Source: an uncultured Lachnospiraceae bacterium (lineage in GTDB: Bacteria > Bacillota > Clostridia > Lachnospirales > Lachnospiraceae). Taken from it: a stretch of DNA of 64,000 bases. The notes below the pieces were generated by a model. The model was not told where the DNA came from, did not search any database, and was given only the letters and a program-made list of their open reading frames with translations. This document shows, in pieces, positions 36,732 through 45,888 of this stretch (the stretch's first letter is position 1; every line of letters starts with the position of its first letter). The stretch is taken from the NCBI GenBank assembly GCA_910588405.1, contig CAJUPT010000004.1:60535-124534 (forward strand), in the 5' to 3' direction. The position numbers and the translations under genes are program-made.

Positions 36732-36765
36732 TGGGTAGTGTAAAAATTTCGACGAAAAACAACGA

Positions 36766-36795
36766 CAGCCCCTAGGAGGGGAGCTGCGGAATTTT
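36766..36795 (+). repeat. Leader element copy D (upstream of uvrC)
   Basis: CCCCT/AGGGG hairpin (36769-36773 with 36777-36781), then AGCTGCGGAAT, 21 nt before the uvrC start and just ahead of its GGAGG. Confidence 0.5.
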
Positions 36796-36810
36796 AATGG
36801 AGGAAGCTAT

Positions 36811-38772
36811 ATGGATACGCCTGGAATGGAACGCTCAGATGTTTTTGATATTGAGGAAGAGCTGAAAAAGCTTCCGTCATCCCCCGGCGTCTATCTGATG
36901 CATGATGCCGGGGGTGTTATTATTTATATCGGAAAGGCCATCAGTTTGAAGAACCGTGTCCGCCAGTATTTTCAGAGCAGCCGGAACAAATCGCCGAAGA
37001 TTTTGAAGATGGTGTCTCTGATTAAATGGTTTGAGTATATCGTTACGGATTCGGAGCTGGAAGCGCTGGTGCTGGAAAGCAATCTGATTAAAGAATATCG
37101 CCCGAAGTACAATACGATGCTGAAGGACGACAAAAATTATCCTTATATCCGGGTGACATTGGAGGAGGAATATCCGCGTATTCTGTACTCCCATACAATG
37201 AAAAAGGATAAGTCAAAATACTATGGTCCCTATACAAGCGGCGAGGCGGTGCGGAACACGATCAAACTTTTACATAAGCTGTACCGGCTGCGCACCTGTA
37301 ATAAGAACCTGCCCAGGGAGCAGGGAACGGACCGTCCCTGCCTGAATTTTCATATGAAGCAGTGCCAGGCGCCCTGTCAGGGCTATATCACGAAAGAGGA
37401 GTATGCCAGGTCTGTCTCCAAAGCGCTGGATTTTTTGAATGGCAAAAGCTTCGACAGAATCGCCGGCGAACTGGAAGAAAAAATGCAAAAAGCCGCCGAG
37501 GAGATGGATTTTGAGGCCGCCGCCAATTATCGTGATCTGCTGTTCGATGTGCGGAAGATTGCGGAAAAGCAGAAGGTGACGGACAGCGGTTTGGAGGACA
37601 GGGATATCATTGCTCTGGCCATCGAGGGGGAGGATGCGGTATGTCAGGTGTTTTTTGTTCGGGAGGGGCGGCTGATCGGACGAGACCACTTCCATTTGGC
37701 TGTGGCCATTGGGGATACGCCTGTTCAAGTGCTGACGGAATTTGTCAAGCAGTTTTACAGCGGCACGCCTTTTGTGCCCAGGGAGCTGTTTCTGCCCTTT
37801 GACATCGAGGAACGGGAACTGATCGAGAACTGGCTGGGGTCCAGGCGGGGGCAGAAGGTGACGCTTCGAGTGCCGAAAAAGGGCGAGAAGCATAAATTGG
37901 TAGAGCTGGCGGAGAGAAATGCCAGGATGATTTTGGGGCAGAATAAAGAGAAGATGAAACGGGAGGCTATGCGGACGACCGGGGCGGTAAAGGAAATCAC
38001 TGAGCTGCTGGGCCTTTCGGGCATTGTCCGGGTGGAAGCCTTTGATATTTCAAATATCAGTGGGTTCGAGTCAGTGGGATCTATGGTGGTATTTGAGAAT
38101 GGCCGTCCTAAGCGCAATGATTACCGGAAGTTTAAGATTAAGTGGGTAAAGGGGCCAAATGACTATGCCTCCATGGACGAGGTGCTGACCAGAAGGTTTT
38201 CCCATGGGATAAAGGAGCGGAAGCAGCTGAGACAGGAGATGGCTGTTCAGCCGGAAGAGCAGGCGCCGGAGGAACAGGCGAAAAAGGTTGCCGAGACATC
38301 GACATATGGGAGCTTTACCCGTTTTCCCGACCTGATTATGATGGACGGCGGCAAAGGTCAGGTAAACATCGCCCTTGCGGTGTTGGACCGTCTGCAGCTG
38401 CATATTCCTGTCTGCGGTATGGTGAAGGATGACAGGCATAGAACCAGAGGGCTGTATTTTAACGGTGTGGAGCTGCCCATCGACACCCATTCGGAGGGGT
38501 TTAGGCTTATTACCCGGATTCAGGATGAGGCCCACCGGTTCGCCATTGAGTACCACAGAAGTCTGCGGAGCAAGGGTCAGGTACATTCTGTTCTGGACGA
38601 TATTCCCGGTATCGGTCCCGCCAGAAGGAAGGCACTGATGAGGACCTTTGCTTCTCTGGATGAAGTGCGGGCGGCGACGGTAGAAGAGCTGCAGGAGATC
38701 CCTGAGATGAACCGGAGGTCAGCCGAGAGCGTGTGGAAATTTTTTCATGCCGAAGATATACCCGTGAGCTAA
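36811..38772 (+). CDS. uvrC: Excinuclease ABC subunit C
   Basis: A 653-residue nucleotide-excision-repair nuclease that makes both incisions around a lesion marked by UvrAB. The N-terminal GIY-YIG domain (GVYLMH...IIYIGKA, ~24-100) makes the 3' cut. A UVR motif for UvrB contact lies at ~205-240, the RNase H-like domain with DGGKGQ makes the 5' cut, and a C-terminal helix-hairpin-helix pair (IPGIGPARR) binds DNA. GGAGG sits before the ATG. Confidence 0.97.
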   Translation: MDTPGMERSDVFDIEEELKKLPSSPGVYLMHDAGGVIIYIGKAISLKNRVRQYFQSSRNKSPKILKMVSLIKWFEYIVTDSELEALVLESNLIKEYRPKYNTMLKDDKNYPYIRVTLEEEYPRILYSHTMKKDKSKYYGPYTSGEAVRNTIKLLHKLYRLRTCNKNLPREQGTDRPCLNFHMKQCQAPCQGYITKEEYARSVSKALDFLNGKSFDRIAGELEEKMQKAAEEMDFEAAANYRDLLFDVRKIAEKQKVTDSGLEDRDIIALAIEGEDAVCQVFFVREGRLIGRDHFHLAVAIGDTPVQVLTEFVKQFYSGTPFVPRELFLPFDIEERELIENWLGSRRGQKVTLRVPKKGEKHKLVELAERNARMILGQNKEKMKREAMRTTGAVKEITELLGLSGIVRVEAFDISNISGFESVGSMVVFENGRPKRNDYRKFKIKWVKGPNDYASMDEVLTRRFSHGIKERKQLRQEMAVQPEEQAPEEQAKKVAETSTYGSFTRFPDLIMMDGGKGQVNIALAVLDRLQLHIPVCGMVKDDRHRTRGLYFNGVELPIDTHSEGFRLITRIQDEAHRFAIEYHRSLRSKGQVHSVLDDIPGIGPARRKALMRTFASLDEVRAATVEELQEIPEMNRRSAESVWKFFHAEDIPVS

Positions 38773-39082
38773 TTGATTTGTCAGAACATCCATAGATGAA
38801 GGTTTACTTTCAAAGTCAGTATGCTCGTGGGTATAACGGAGCAATCTTTCGACAGCATATTGGACTGGGCAGTAAGATAGATCAGCGCTTTGCATCCCGG
38901 CTTGTGAATTTGCCGGGGCAGCCTGCGCAGACGTACAAAAAACGAGGGAGTTTTGCGGTGGAAAATTGGTTTCTTCGCCCATAGGAATCCTTTGAAAATT
39001 TTTTTATAATAATAGCGAAAAGTAACATGGCGTGGCAACAAAGACAGAGGGTTCATTTTATTTTTAAGGAGGAGGATAAACA
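38773..39082. other. Intergenic stretch, no gene seen
   Basis: 310 nt between uvrC and the URO-D-like gene. One 62-codon frame (38796-38984) lacks a ribosome-binding site and resembles no family. A TATAAT at 39006-39011 has no clear -35. The segment GGGAGTTTTGCGG near 38943 weakly recalls the leader element but is not next to a start codon. Confidence 0.5.
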
Positions 39083-40168
39083 ATGAACAAAATTCCCTTT
39101 GATGAGAAAGAATTGAAGGTAGTAGCAGAGATTCCGGCATTTGGCGGCGGCACCACACCGCTGTATGACGTGCCTGTCAGCAGGCGCGAGGCTGTGAACG
39201 CCGTATATAAGGACAAGCAGCCGATTTGGATGCTGGCTGGCGGAGAGCAGAACATTTTTACGCCGGCGCTGATCCCGGATAACGGCGCCAGAGGATTTGT
39301 ATTTGAGGGCGTGCCTTATCCCCGTGAAAAGTTCGGCGGCAAGGATATGTTCGGCGTAGAATGGGAATACGTGGATGTGGCAGGCGGTTCCATGGTAAAG
39401 CCGGGGAATCCTTTGCTGGAGGATGTGAATGATTGGAAAGAAAAGATCGTGATGCCTGACATTGACAGCTGGGACTGGGCAGGCAGCGCCGCGCAGAATA
39501 AGGAGTATCTGTCCAATGGCAACAATAATCTGTTCTGGCTGTTAAATGGCTGCTGGTTTGAGCGTCTGATTTCTTTTATGGATTTTGAGGAAGCGGCTGT
39601 GGCCATGATCGATGAGGAGCAGGAGGATGCTCTGAAGGAATTGTTCCACGAGCTGACCAGCCTGTATATGCGGATCGTGGATAAGGCTGTGGAGTATTTT
39701 GATATTGATGGCTTCTGTATCCATGACGACTGGGGCTCTCAGATGGCACCCTTCTTCTCGGAAGCGGCAGCCCGTAATCTGCTTTTGCCCGAGATGAAGA
39801 GATTCGTGGCGCACTGTCATGAAAAAGGAAAATATATCGAGCTTCACAGCTGCGGACATGTAGAGGATCGCTGCCAGATCTTCGTGGAAGCCGGCTTTGA
39901 TACATGGACGCCTATGGCTATGAACGATACAATCAAGCTGTACGAGGAATATGGCGACAAGATTGCCATCGCAGTGGTTTATGACAAGCCTTTTGATCCT
40001 GAGACTGCTACGGAGGAAGAGCAGAGAGCGGCAGCCAGAGATTTTGTAGAACGCTTCACAAAGCCCGGAAAGCTTGCAAGCTATTCCCTGTATAACGCCC
40101 CAGGCTTGATGACGCCTGCATTCCGTGAGGAACTGTACAAGGCATCCAGAATCAGCTACGCAAAGTAG
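39083..40168 (+). CDS. Uroporphyrinogen-decarboxylase-fold protein (second)
   Basis: A 361-residue URO-D-superfamily TIM barrel, paralogous to the one at 27578. CIHDDWGSQ and ELHSCGHVED are the paired motifs, and His and Cys in the latter suit zinc binding as in corrinoid:thiol methyltransferases. No corrinoid protein gene is adjacent, so a methyl-transfer role is family-based inference. GGAGGAGG precedes the ATG. It is followed by tRNA-Trp. Confidence 0.78.
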   Translation: MNKIPFDEKELKVVAEIPAFGGGTTPLYDVPVSRREAVNAVYKDKQPIWMLAGGEQNIFTPALIPDNGARGFVFEGVPYPREKFGGKDMFGVEWEYVDVAGGSMVKPGNPLLEDVNDWKEKIVMPDIDSWDWAGSAAQNKEYLSNGNNNLFWLLNGCWFERLISFMDFEEAAVAMIDEEQEDALKELFHELTSLYMRIVDKAVEYFDIDGFCIHDDWGSQMAPFFSEAAARNLLLPEMKRFVAHCHEKGKYIELHSCGHVEDRCQIFVEAGFDTWTPMAMNDTIKLYEEYGDKIAIAVVYDKPFDPETATEEEQRAAARDFVERFTKPGKLASYSLYNAPGLMTPAFREELYKASRISYAK

Positions 40169-40266
40169 GGAGAAACGGGAAAGTTGCGAAAAGTCATCAA
40201 AGTAATGGTTGACATTTTAATGGACATGTGATATAACAGTAAGGCGGGTTTTTACCTGCCCTATAT

Positions 40267-40339
40267 AGGGGTGTAGTTCAGTCGGTAGAACGTTGGTCTC
40301 CAAAACCAAATGTCGAGGGTTCGAGTCCTTCCGCCCCTG
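40267..40339 (+). tRNA. tRNA-Trp (anticodon CCA)
   Basis: A 73-nt cloverleaf. The acceptor AGGGGTG pairs with CGCCCCT, the D arm is GTTC...GAAC, the anticodon stem TTGGT/ACCAA carries loop CTCCAAA, and the T arm is GAGGG TTCGAGT CCTTC. The 3' CCA is not encoded. Confidence 0.95.
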
Positions 40340-40341
40340 GG

Positions 40342-40390
40342 AAAGCCATATTCATTCGAGTAGAGATATTCGGGGGAATATGGCTTTTTA
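40342..40390 (+). terminator. Intrinsic terminator after tRNA-Trp
   Basis: AAAGCCATATTC (40342-40353) pairs with GAATATGGCTTT (40376-40387), followed by more T. Confidence 0.88.
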
Positions 40391-40449
40391 GTGTATGGGG
40401 ATTGTTTCGTCTCTATTTTTTAAAATCGCTTGCATAATAATAACTAATC

Positions 40450-40737
40450 ATGGTATGCGTATCCGGTTTGATCTTTGGAGGCTTGGGAGTCGTGATCAGC
40501 CTGATTAACGCGCTGCATAGCTTTAACATCGATTCGTCGGCGATGCCCTTTGTCGCTCCGGATGTATCCGTCGCTTTAATTTCGATCTTTTACGCCTTGC
40601 TCATAAACGCTGTGCTGGCGCCGGTGTATGTTATGGTAAAGAGGCTGAGTCTGGGGCAGGAGGAGAAAGCAGAAGTTAAGCTTCGGAGAAAGGCGCCCGG
40701 TATCCGTTTGAATTTACTGAAAGATGAGAACGAATAA
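40450..40737 (+). pseudogene. MotA/TolQ/ExbB-like fragment (C-terminal part only)
   Basis: A 95-residue frame with two hydrophobic helices (GLIFGGLGVVISLI; VALISIFYALLINAVLAPVYVMV). It looks like the last third of a MotA/TolQ-type proton-channel protein, including the turn into the second helix, then a basic tail. The first helices are absent, an in-frame stop lies 9 nt upstream and no ribosome-binding site is visible. I read it as a gene remnant next to the tRNA; a functional small membrane protein cannot be excluded. Confidence 0.5.
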
Positions 40738-40741
40738 GAAA

Positions 40742-40786
40742 AACCGGCAGCCGCTGTTTTAATGGCGGCTGCCGGCTTGTTTTTTC
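40742..40786 (+). terminator. Intrinsic terminator
   Basis: CCGGCAGCCGC pairs with GCGGCTGCCGG, followed by TTGTTTTTT. Confidence 0.85.
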
Positions 40787-40923
40787 AGATTATTTCATTG
40801 TCACTTGGCATCTGTTCTCCTCCTTTTCTCTCAGGATATCTGTCAGTGGGTTATATGATTAGTATAACAAAAAGGGTACCTGGTATAAAAAAGCATTGCG
40901 GTAAATAAAAATATTTTCCGAGC

Positions 40924-43245
40924 TTATTCATCCTCCTTCTTCATCTCCAGCTCTCCCACCTTCTGGTTATTCCCCAGATGATAAGCCGTAATATTTCCGT
41001 CGTCCTGCAAAATATAGAAAATCTTGTCGATAAAGGCGCCCCTGGCCTGGGTCCAGCTGTCCTCGTCTTCTGTCCAGCAGATGCCCTGGGTGAAGCCCTT
41101 TTCGGGATCGTAGGAGAAGGTGCGGTACTGTCTGACGTAAGTGTCGTCCACGTCCGCCTCGCAGGGGAAGCCGAACAGATTTTTTGCAGGATCGATCAGA
41201 ACCGCTTTGTAATCGTAGTAGGCTTCGGTATAATTAATATCCTCAAACACCATCTTGTCGATCTCCTTTACGTCGGAAGGATCGGAGATGTCAAACATGG
41301 AAAGCTTCAGCCCTTCCGAGCGCAGCGTGTCCGGGTCTACCTCGCGGCCGATGCCTAACAGCAGATTCTCATCGTAAAAATGCAGGTACTCGGAGAAGCC
41401 GGTGATTTTCAGCTCGCCCAGAATCTTCGGATTGTGAGGGTCGGACAGATCCACGGAAAACAGAGGGTCGATCTGCTTAAAGGTGACGAAGTAACCGGTG
41501 TCGCCCATGAACCGGGCGGAATAGACCTGTTCGTCCTCGGCCAGCCCTTCGATCTTTCCTACCACCTGCAGATTGCCGTCCAGCACATAGAGGCTGTTGG
41601 TGCGGGTTTCGTTTTCATAGTGGTAGCCCAGGGACTCGCCGGTCAGATCATCGGTGATTTCCACCACGTCATAGGAATCCACCGTGGTTACTACCCGGAA
41701 GTAGCCGTTATATTCGTTCATGGCGAAGGGGTCCAGGATCTCGCCCTTTACGGTACCGGATTTCTGCCCGGTGATCTGGCCGTCCTTATAGGCAAATACG
41801 GTCAGGTTGGTGGTGACGGAGTCGGTATCCAATGCGCGATACTGGGTGTCAGCCACATAAATATGGTCCGTGGATACATAATACTGGTTCCCGCCTGAAA
41901 GAATCGCCTTGCTGTCGGCAAATTTTGTCGGGTCTTTTAAGGATACGGAGGCGACGACCAGGTAGCTGTCGGTGTCCGTATTTTCCGGGATAATAATGGA
42001 GGCAGCATCCATGGCCACGCCGTTTACGATTGGGATAAAGGAATCCGGATCTTCGGGATCGGCGGTCCGGTAGGGCGTGTACTGACTGATCAGGTAAAAA
42101 TATCCGCCGGAAATCCGGGAGCTGGCCACATAGCCGTCGGTGGTCAGGCTGCTGACTTTTTTAGGATGGCTGCGGTCTTTGATATCAAAGAAGGTGATCC
42201 GTGTCACCGACCGCGTATAGTACTCAAAATCGTCATAGCCGGCCAGCCGTTTTAAAACACCCACATTGGAGGGGACCTTCGTATCTATCCAGAGCTGTTC
42301 CACGCAGACCAGAGAATCGCCCTGCAGGTAAAATCCGCCGATATTTTCAAGACCCTCGATCCGGGAGACCTCTTCCATCTGAGAACCATCCGCCTTTACG
42401 ATGGAGATAGAACAGTCGGCGCCTTTACTGTAATCACACACCAGATGGTACAGGTAGGAGCCGTCGGTTTTGACCATATCCTCCTCGTCCACGGCTTCGA
42501 CCTGGACGTTGGTGGTGGAAAAGGAGGGACCGTCTTCTCCATTGACGCTGTCTGCTGCTGCTTCGGCCATTGTCTCGCTCAGCGCCATTTCGCTTTTGAC
42601 CATACTGCCGCCCTTGGCGATTCCGTTTTCCGCTCCGGCAGCCGGCGCCGCTCCGTCGGCAGCCTCCATTTCATAGTTGACACCGCCGTCATAATCGGTG
42701 GCGTACTGTTCCCGCAGAGCCTGTCGCCGGGCCTGCACGGCGTGGATCGTCTGATAAATTTCGTCATAGGAAGCGGCAGTCTGGGGCAGGGAACCGCCTT
42801 CTCCTTCTTCCGGAGCGTCGGCGCTTTTGCCTGCGGCGTCAGCGTCAGCATTTGCAGTCGTTTCCGCCTGTCCGGCGACGCCGTTTTCAGCGATCTGTCC
42901 GGCCGCGTTTGTCTCCGCCGGCGCCGTCAGCTTTTCCGGGCGCAGCGGACCGAATTTCCAGAGTCCGGCCACGCACACGAGGCAGGCGGCTGCGGCCAGG
43001 GCCGGAGCCAGCCGGCGAAGGGGTGATTTTTTTCTGCCGGGGGCCGTCGATCGCGCTTCTGTCGGCTGTCCGGCGTCGTTCTGTTCTGACAAAGAGTCCT
43101 GACGTTCCTGTAATCTCTCTTTTTCCATAACTTCCTCCAAGGTTTTTCTGACGGCTTCCGGTTTCAAAGAATCGGGAACCGGAATATGTTCTGCGTCATC
43201 AAGCATCTGTCTGATCAGATCCTGATCCGATGTCTTACGGTCCAT
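40924..43245 (-). CDS. Membrane-anchored beta-propeller protein, probable anti-sigma partner
   Basis: A 773-residue protein. The first ~75 residues are soluble and charged, one membrane helix spans ~79-97, a low-complexity Ala/Glu linker follows, and the large external part matches the C-terminal beta-propeller domain (PF09826-type; repeated blades such as FFDIKDRSHPKKV and SMFDISDPSDVK). GGAGA lies upstream of the ATG at 43245, chosen over 43272. It starts 45 nt after an ECF-type sigma gene, the usual order for a sigma/anti-sigma pair. Anti-sigma function is inferred. Confidence 0.8.
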   Translation of the reverse strand: MDRKTSDQDLIRQMLDDAEHIPVPDSLKPEAVRKTLEEVMEKERLQERQDSLSEQNDAGQPTEARSTAPGRKKSPLRRLAPALAAAACLVCVAGLWKFGPLRPEKLTAPAETNAAGQIAENGVAGQAETTANADADAAGKSADAPEEGEGGSLPQTAASYDEIYQTIHAVQARRQALREQYATDYDGGVNYEMEAADGAAPAAGAENGIAKGGSMVKSEMALSETMAEAAADSVNGEDGPSFSTTNVQVEAVDEEDMVKTDGSYLYHLVCDYSKGADCSISIVKADGSQMEEVSRIEGLENIGGFYLQGDSLVCVEQLWIDTKVPSNVGVLKRLAGYDDFEYYTRSVTRITFFDIKDRSHPKKVSSLTTDGYVASSRISGGYFYLISQYTPYRTADPEDPDSFIPIVNGVAMDAASIIIPENTDTDSYLVVASVSLKDPTKFADSKAILSGGNQYYVSTDHIYVADTQYRALDTDSVTTNLTVFAYKDGQITGQKSGTVKGEILDPFAMNEYNGYFRVVTTVDSYDVVEITDDLTGESLGYHYENETRTNSLYVLDGNLQVVGKIEGLAEDEQVYSARFMGDTGYFVTFKQIDPLFSVDLSDPHNPKILGELKITGFSEYLHFYDENLLLGIGREVDPDTLRSEGLKLSMFDISDPSDVKEIDKMVFEDINYTEAYYDYKAVLIDPAKNLFGFPCEADVDDTYVRQYRTFSYDPEKGFTQGICWTEDEDSWTQARGAFIDKIFYILQDDGNITAYHLGNNQKVGELEMKKEDE

Positions 43246-43290
43246 AAAGATTCTCCTTTCTTTCCTTACCATAAAGAATCGGGGATTGCT

Positions 43291-43773
43291 TTATGATAAA
43301 ATACACTCCTTCATTTTTTTCAGCGCCCGGTGATACTTGGAACGGACGGTGCTGTAATTCTGGTTCAGCATGGAAGCGATTTCCCGTTCCCGGTATCCGC
43401 CGAACACGCACAGCGCCACGATCATCTGTTCCTCTTCTTTTAACTGGGCGAAGGCGGAACGGATACCGGCATCCCGTGTGAAATCCGGTTCATGAACCAG
43501 GTTGTTCTCCGCCTGCTCTAAGGGAACCGTCTTCTGGTAATAGGAGCGCATTCTTCGGTTGCATTTATTCGCCAGAATTTTAAAAATCCAGCTTCGAAAT
43601 GATTTCTTGCTGCGCAATTGTTCAAATTGTTCAAATGCTGCCAGCACCGTGTCGCTGACGGTGTCCTCAGCGTCCTGAGGATTTTTCAGCGTGTACAGTG
43701 CGAAGCGGTAAAGTTCCTGATAGACCTGGCTGTAAAGCTCTAAAAAATCAGATAAGTCTTTCTCGGTTTTCAT
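43291..43773 (-). CDS. ECF-type RNA polymerase sigma factor
   Basis: A 160-residue sigma-70-family protein with region 2 (ELYRFALYTLKNPQDAEDTVSDTVLAAF) and region 4 (EREIASMLNQNYSTVRSKYHRALKKMKE) only, as in group 4 factors. It would direct transcription under an envelope signal held by the adjacent membrane protein. A self-recognition promoter was not identified by eye. Confidence 0.9.
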   Translation of the reverse strand: MKTEKDLSDFLELYSQVYQELYRFALYTLKNPQDAEDTVSDTVLAAFEQFEQLRSKKSFRSWIFKILANKCNRRMRSYYQKTVPLEQAENNLVHEPDFTRDAGIRSAFAQLKEEEQMIVALCVFGGYREREIASMLNQNYSTVRSKYHRALKKMKECILS

Positions 43774-43890
43774 ACTGGTCTCACCCCCCCTGCAAGGCCT
43801 TTAGCACGGTGATTATTTCAGTTCAGATGTTCTCATGATATCATATAAGTGTATCGGAAAAGGAAAAATGTTGCGGGGAAATGAAAATAA

Positions 43891-43920
43891 TTGAACTTTT
43901 TTTAGAAGTAGTGTTATAAT
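43891..43920 (+). promoter_or_regulatory. Promoter for map
   Basis: TTGAAC (43891-43896), 18 nt, TATAAT (43915-43920). The expected start falls at the foot of the nested palindrome at 43927. Confidence 0.7.
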
Positions 43921-43926
43921 ATTCAC

Positions 43927-44029
43927 GCAGGCAATGAGCAGTGCCAAAATGTAAGATGGCAAAATCGACTGCTTGCAGGCGAATTTGCCAGATTGCATTT
44001 TGATAGGACGAGGGCCACTGCCTAACTGC
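43927..44029 (+). promoter_or_regulatory. Nested 103-nt palindrome in the map leader
   Basis: Five stems nest about one centre: GCAG/CTGC (43927, 44026), GCAGTG/CACTGC (43938, 44016), CAAAATG/CATTTTG (43945, 43996), TGGCAAA/TTTGCCA (43957, 43984) and CTGC/GCAG at the tip. It would form the 5' end of the map mRNA or a cruciform in DNA. It could also be a dispersed palindromic repeat. Confidence 0.6.
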
Positions 44030-44070
44030 AAAATACATTAATAGAAGAACCTAACGAGAGAGGAAAAACT

Positions 44071-44943
44071 ATGAAAAAGATCGGAAGAAATGATCCATGC
44101 TGGTGTGGCAGCGGCAGAAAATATAAGACCTGCCATCAGCAGACGGATGAAAAAATAGAGTATTTCAGATGCAAGGGCGTGCTGGTTCCGGACCATGATA
44201 TGATCAAAAGTCAGCGGCAGATCGACGGCATCCGGGAAAGCGGTAAAGTCAATGTAGCGGTGCTGGATTACGTGGAGGAGAAAATTCGGCCGGGAATATC
44301 CACGGAGGAGATCGACCGTCTGGTGGTTGAGAAGACGAGAGAGCTGGGAGGCATTGCCGCCCCTCTCGGCTTTGAGGGATATCCCAAAAGCGTCTGCACT
44401 TCCGTCAATGACCAGGTGTGCCACGGCATTCCTTCCGCCCATGATATTCTCAAGGAGGGGGATATCGTGAATGTGGATGTTTCTACTATATATAACGGAT
44501 ATTTTTCCGATTCCTCCCGGATGTTCTGTATCGGCCGGGTGAGCCCGGAGAAAGAACAGCTGGTACGCGTGGTAAAAGAGTGTGTGGAGATCGGTATTGA
44601 ACAGGTGAAGCCCTGGAGCTGTCTGGGAGATATGGGAGACGCGGTCCATCAGCATGCCCTGAAAAACGGCTACACGGTTGTAAAGGAGATCGGCGGTCAC
44701 GGCGTGGGACTGGAATTCCATGAAGATCCCTTTGTCAGCTATGTGGCCCAGAAGGGCACGGAAGTGATGATGGCGCCGGGCATGGTTTTTACAATCGAGC
44801 CCATGGTGAATATGGGGACCGACGAGATCTATGTGGACGAGGAAAATAACTGGACTGTCTACACGGCGGATGGAAAGCCCTCTGCGCAGTGGGAGGTGAC
44901 GGTGGCGGTTACGGCGGACGGCTATGAGGTGCTGGCCTGGTAG
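44071..44943 (+). CDS. map: Methionine aminopeptidase type I with SEC-C motif
   Basis: A 290-residue metalloenzyme that removes initiator methionine. The N-terminus carries a SEC-C zinc motif (GRNDPCWCGSGRKYKTCH), typical of many clostridial MetAPs. The pita-bread domain shows metal ligands in NVDVS, SDSSRMF, GHGVGLEFHEDP, TIEPM and QWEVTV. AGAGAGG precedes the ATG. It is monocistronic with a promoter and a palindromic leader. Confidence 0.96.
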   Translation: MKKIGRNDPCWCGSGRKYKTCHQQTDEKIEYFRCKGVLVPDHDMIKSQRQIDGIRESGKVNVAVLDYVEEKIRPGISTEEIDRLVVEKTRELGGIAAPLGFEGYPKSVCTSVNDQVCHGIPSAHDILKEGDIVNVDVSTIYNGYFSDSSRMFCIGRVSPEKEQLVRVVKECVEIGIEQVKPWSCLGDMGDAVHQHALKNGYTVVKEIGGHGVGLEFHEDPFVSYVAQKGTEVMMAPGMVFTIEPMVNMGTDEIYVDEENNWTVYTADGKPSAQWEVTVAVTADGYEVLAW

Positions 44944-44954
44944 AGCGGGCAGTT

Positions 44955-44981
44955 GAGCAGGGGAAATCCGTTCCCCTGCTC
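44955..44981. terminator. Hairpin between convergent map and Lrp genes
   Basis: A perfect 11-bp stem (GAGCAGGGGAA with TTCCCCTGCTC) and 5-nt loop. U tracts are weak on both sides. Confidence 0.5.
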
Positions 44982-45005
44982 GCGCACAAAAAGGAAGGAC
45001 GAATT

Positions 45006-45464
45006 TTAGCGCCCTTCCTCTGATGGAATCGTACAATATGAATTCTTAACATTTTTTAAAACATAATGGGTTCTGGTGGCGGATACACCGCTGTACCCCT
45101 TGATTGTTTTATGCAGGTATTCCAGTTCGTCGGAAGATCGGCATATGATCTTTAGTATAAAGTCAAAGTCGCCCGTCATATAATAACAGGAAACAACATT
45201 CGGGTTATTTTCGATCATCTCAATAAACGGTTCGTAGTCATTGGGATGCTGTAAGCTGACTTCCATCAGTACGGTCAGATCATTTCCCATCTTTTTTTCA
45301 TCCAGAATAATCGTATAAGCCTTGATCAAGCCGGAGGATTCCATTTTGCGAATCCGTTCGATAACGGTCGATACGGCCAGATGAATTTCTTTGCTGATGT
45401 CGGATGCCTTTTCCCTGGCATTTTTCTTGAGACAATCTAAAATTTTAATGTCCATCGCATCCAT
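45006..45464 (-). CDS. Lrp/AsnC-family transcriptional regulator
   Basis: A 152-residue regulator with an AsnC-type helix-turn-helix at the N-terminus (DIKILDCLKKNAREKASDISKEI, then VSTVIERIRKMESSGLI) and a RAM effector domain (SCYYMTGDFDFILKI). Family members respond to amino acids. GGAG lies upstream. The 424-nt region upstream separates it from a divergent small gene. Confidence 0.92.
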   Translation of the reverse strand: MDAMDIKILDCLKKNAREKASDISKEIHLAVSTVIERIRKMESSGLIKAYTIILDEKKMGNDLTVLMEVSLQHPNDYEPFIEMIENNPNVVSCYYMTGDFDFILKIICRSSDELEYLHKTIKGYSGVSATRTHYVLKNVKNSYCTIPSEEGR

Positions 45465-45888
45465 AAGGTATATCTCCTTTGCACACTACTGGCCCACATG
45501 CAGTAATAAGTCGCAAGGCGTGCAAATAAGTCGGATAGATAATTTGCGTAGCAAGTGAAGAATCCTGCGTGTAGATATTAATGACTTACACCCTAATCTT
45601 ATCACATATTATTGGAAAGTCAATTTATTTGAGGGATATTTTGGCTAATGGTAGAAACTTCGAAAAGTTTTCGGATTATTTTCAGTATAGACTTGGAAAA
45701 ATGGTAAGAATTTTTTCATGAATTTCATGAAATTATTATTTTCTGGAAACAAAAGGTTCAAATTTTTCTGGTAAGATCATATACATAGAATAGGCTGCCT
45801 TGCGGCGTTAAAAACAGGAAGGGCCGAAACGGCAGGCTCCGGGCGCCCATGGTAAAATAAGGAAAGTAAAGAAAGGAAATACCTGTCT
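45465..45888. other. AT-rich divergent intergenic region
   Basis: No gene. Near the Lrp start are two overlapping palindromes: TTTGCAC/GTGCAAA (45478-45484, 45520-45526) and ACATGCAG/CTGCGTGT (45496-45503, 45565-45572). They may be an autoregulatory site or a dispersed repeat. The remainder up to ~45800 is AT-rich and featureless. Confidence 0.45.
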
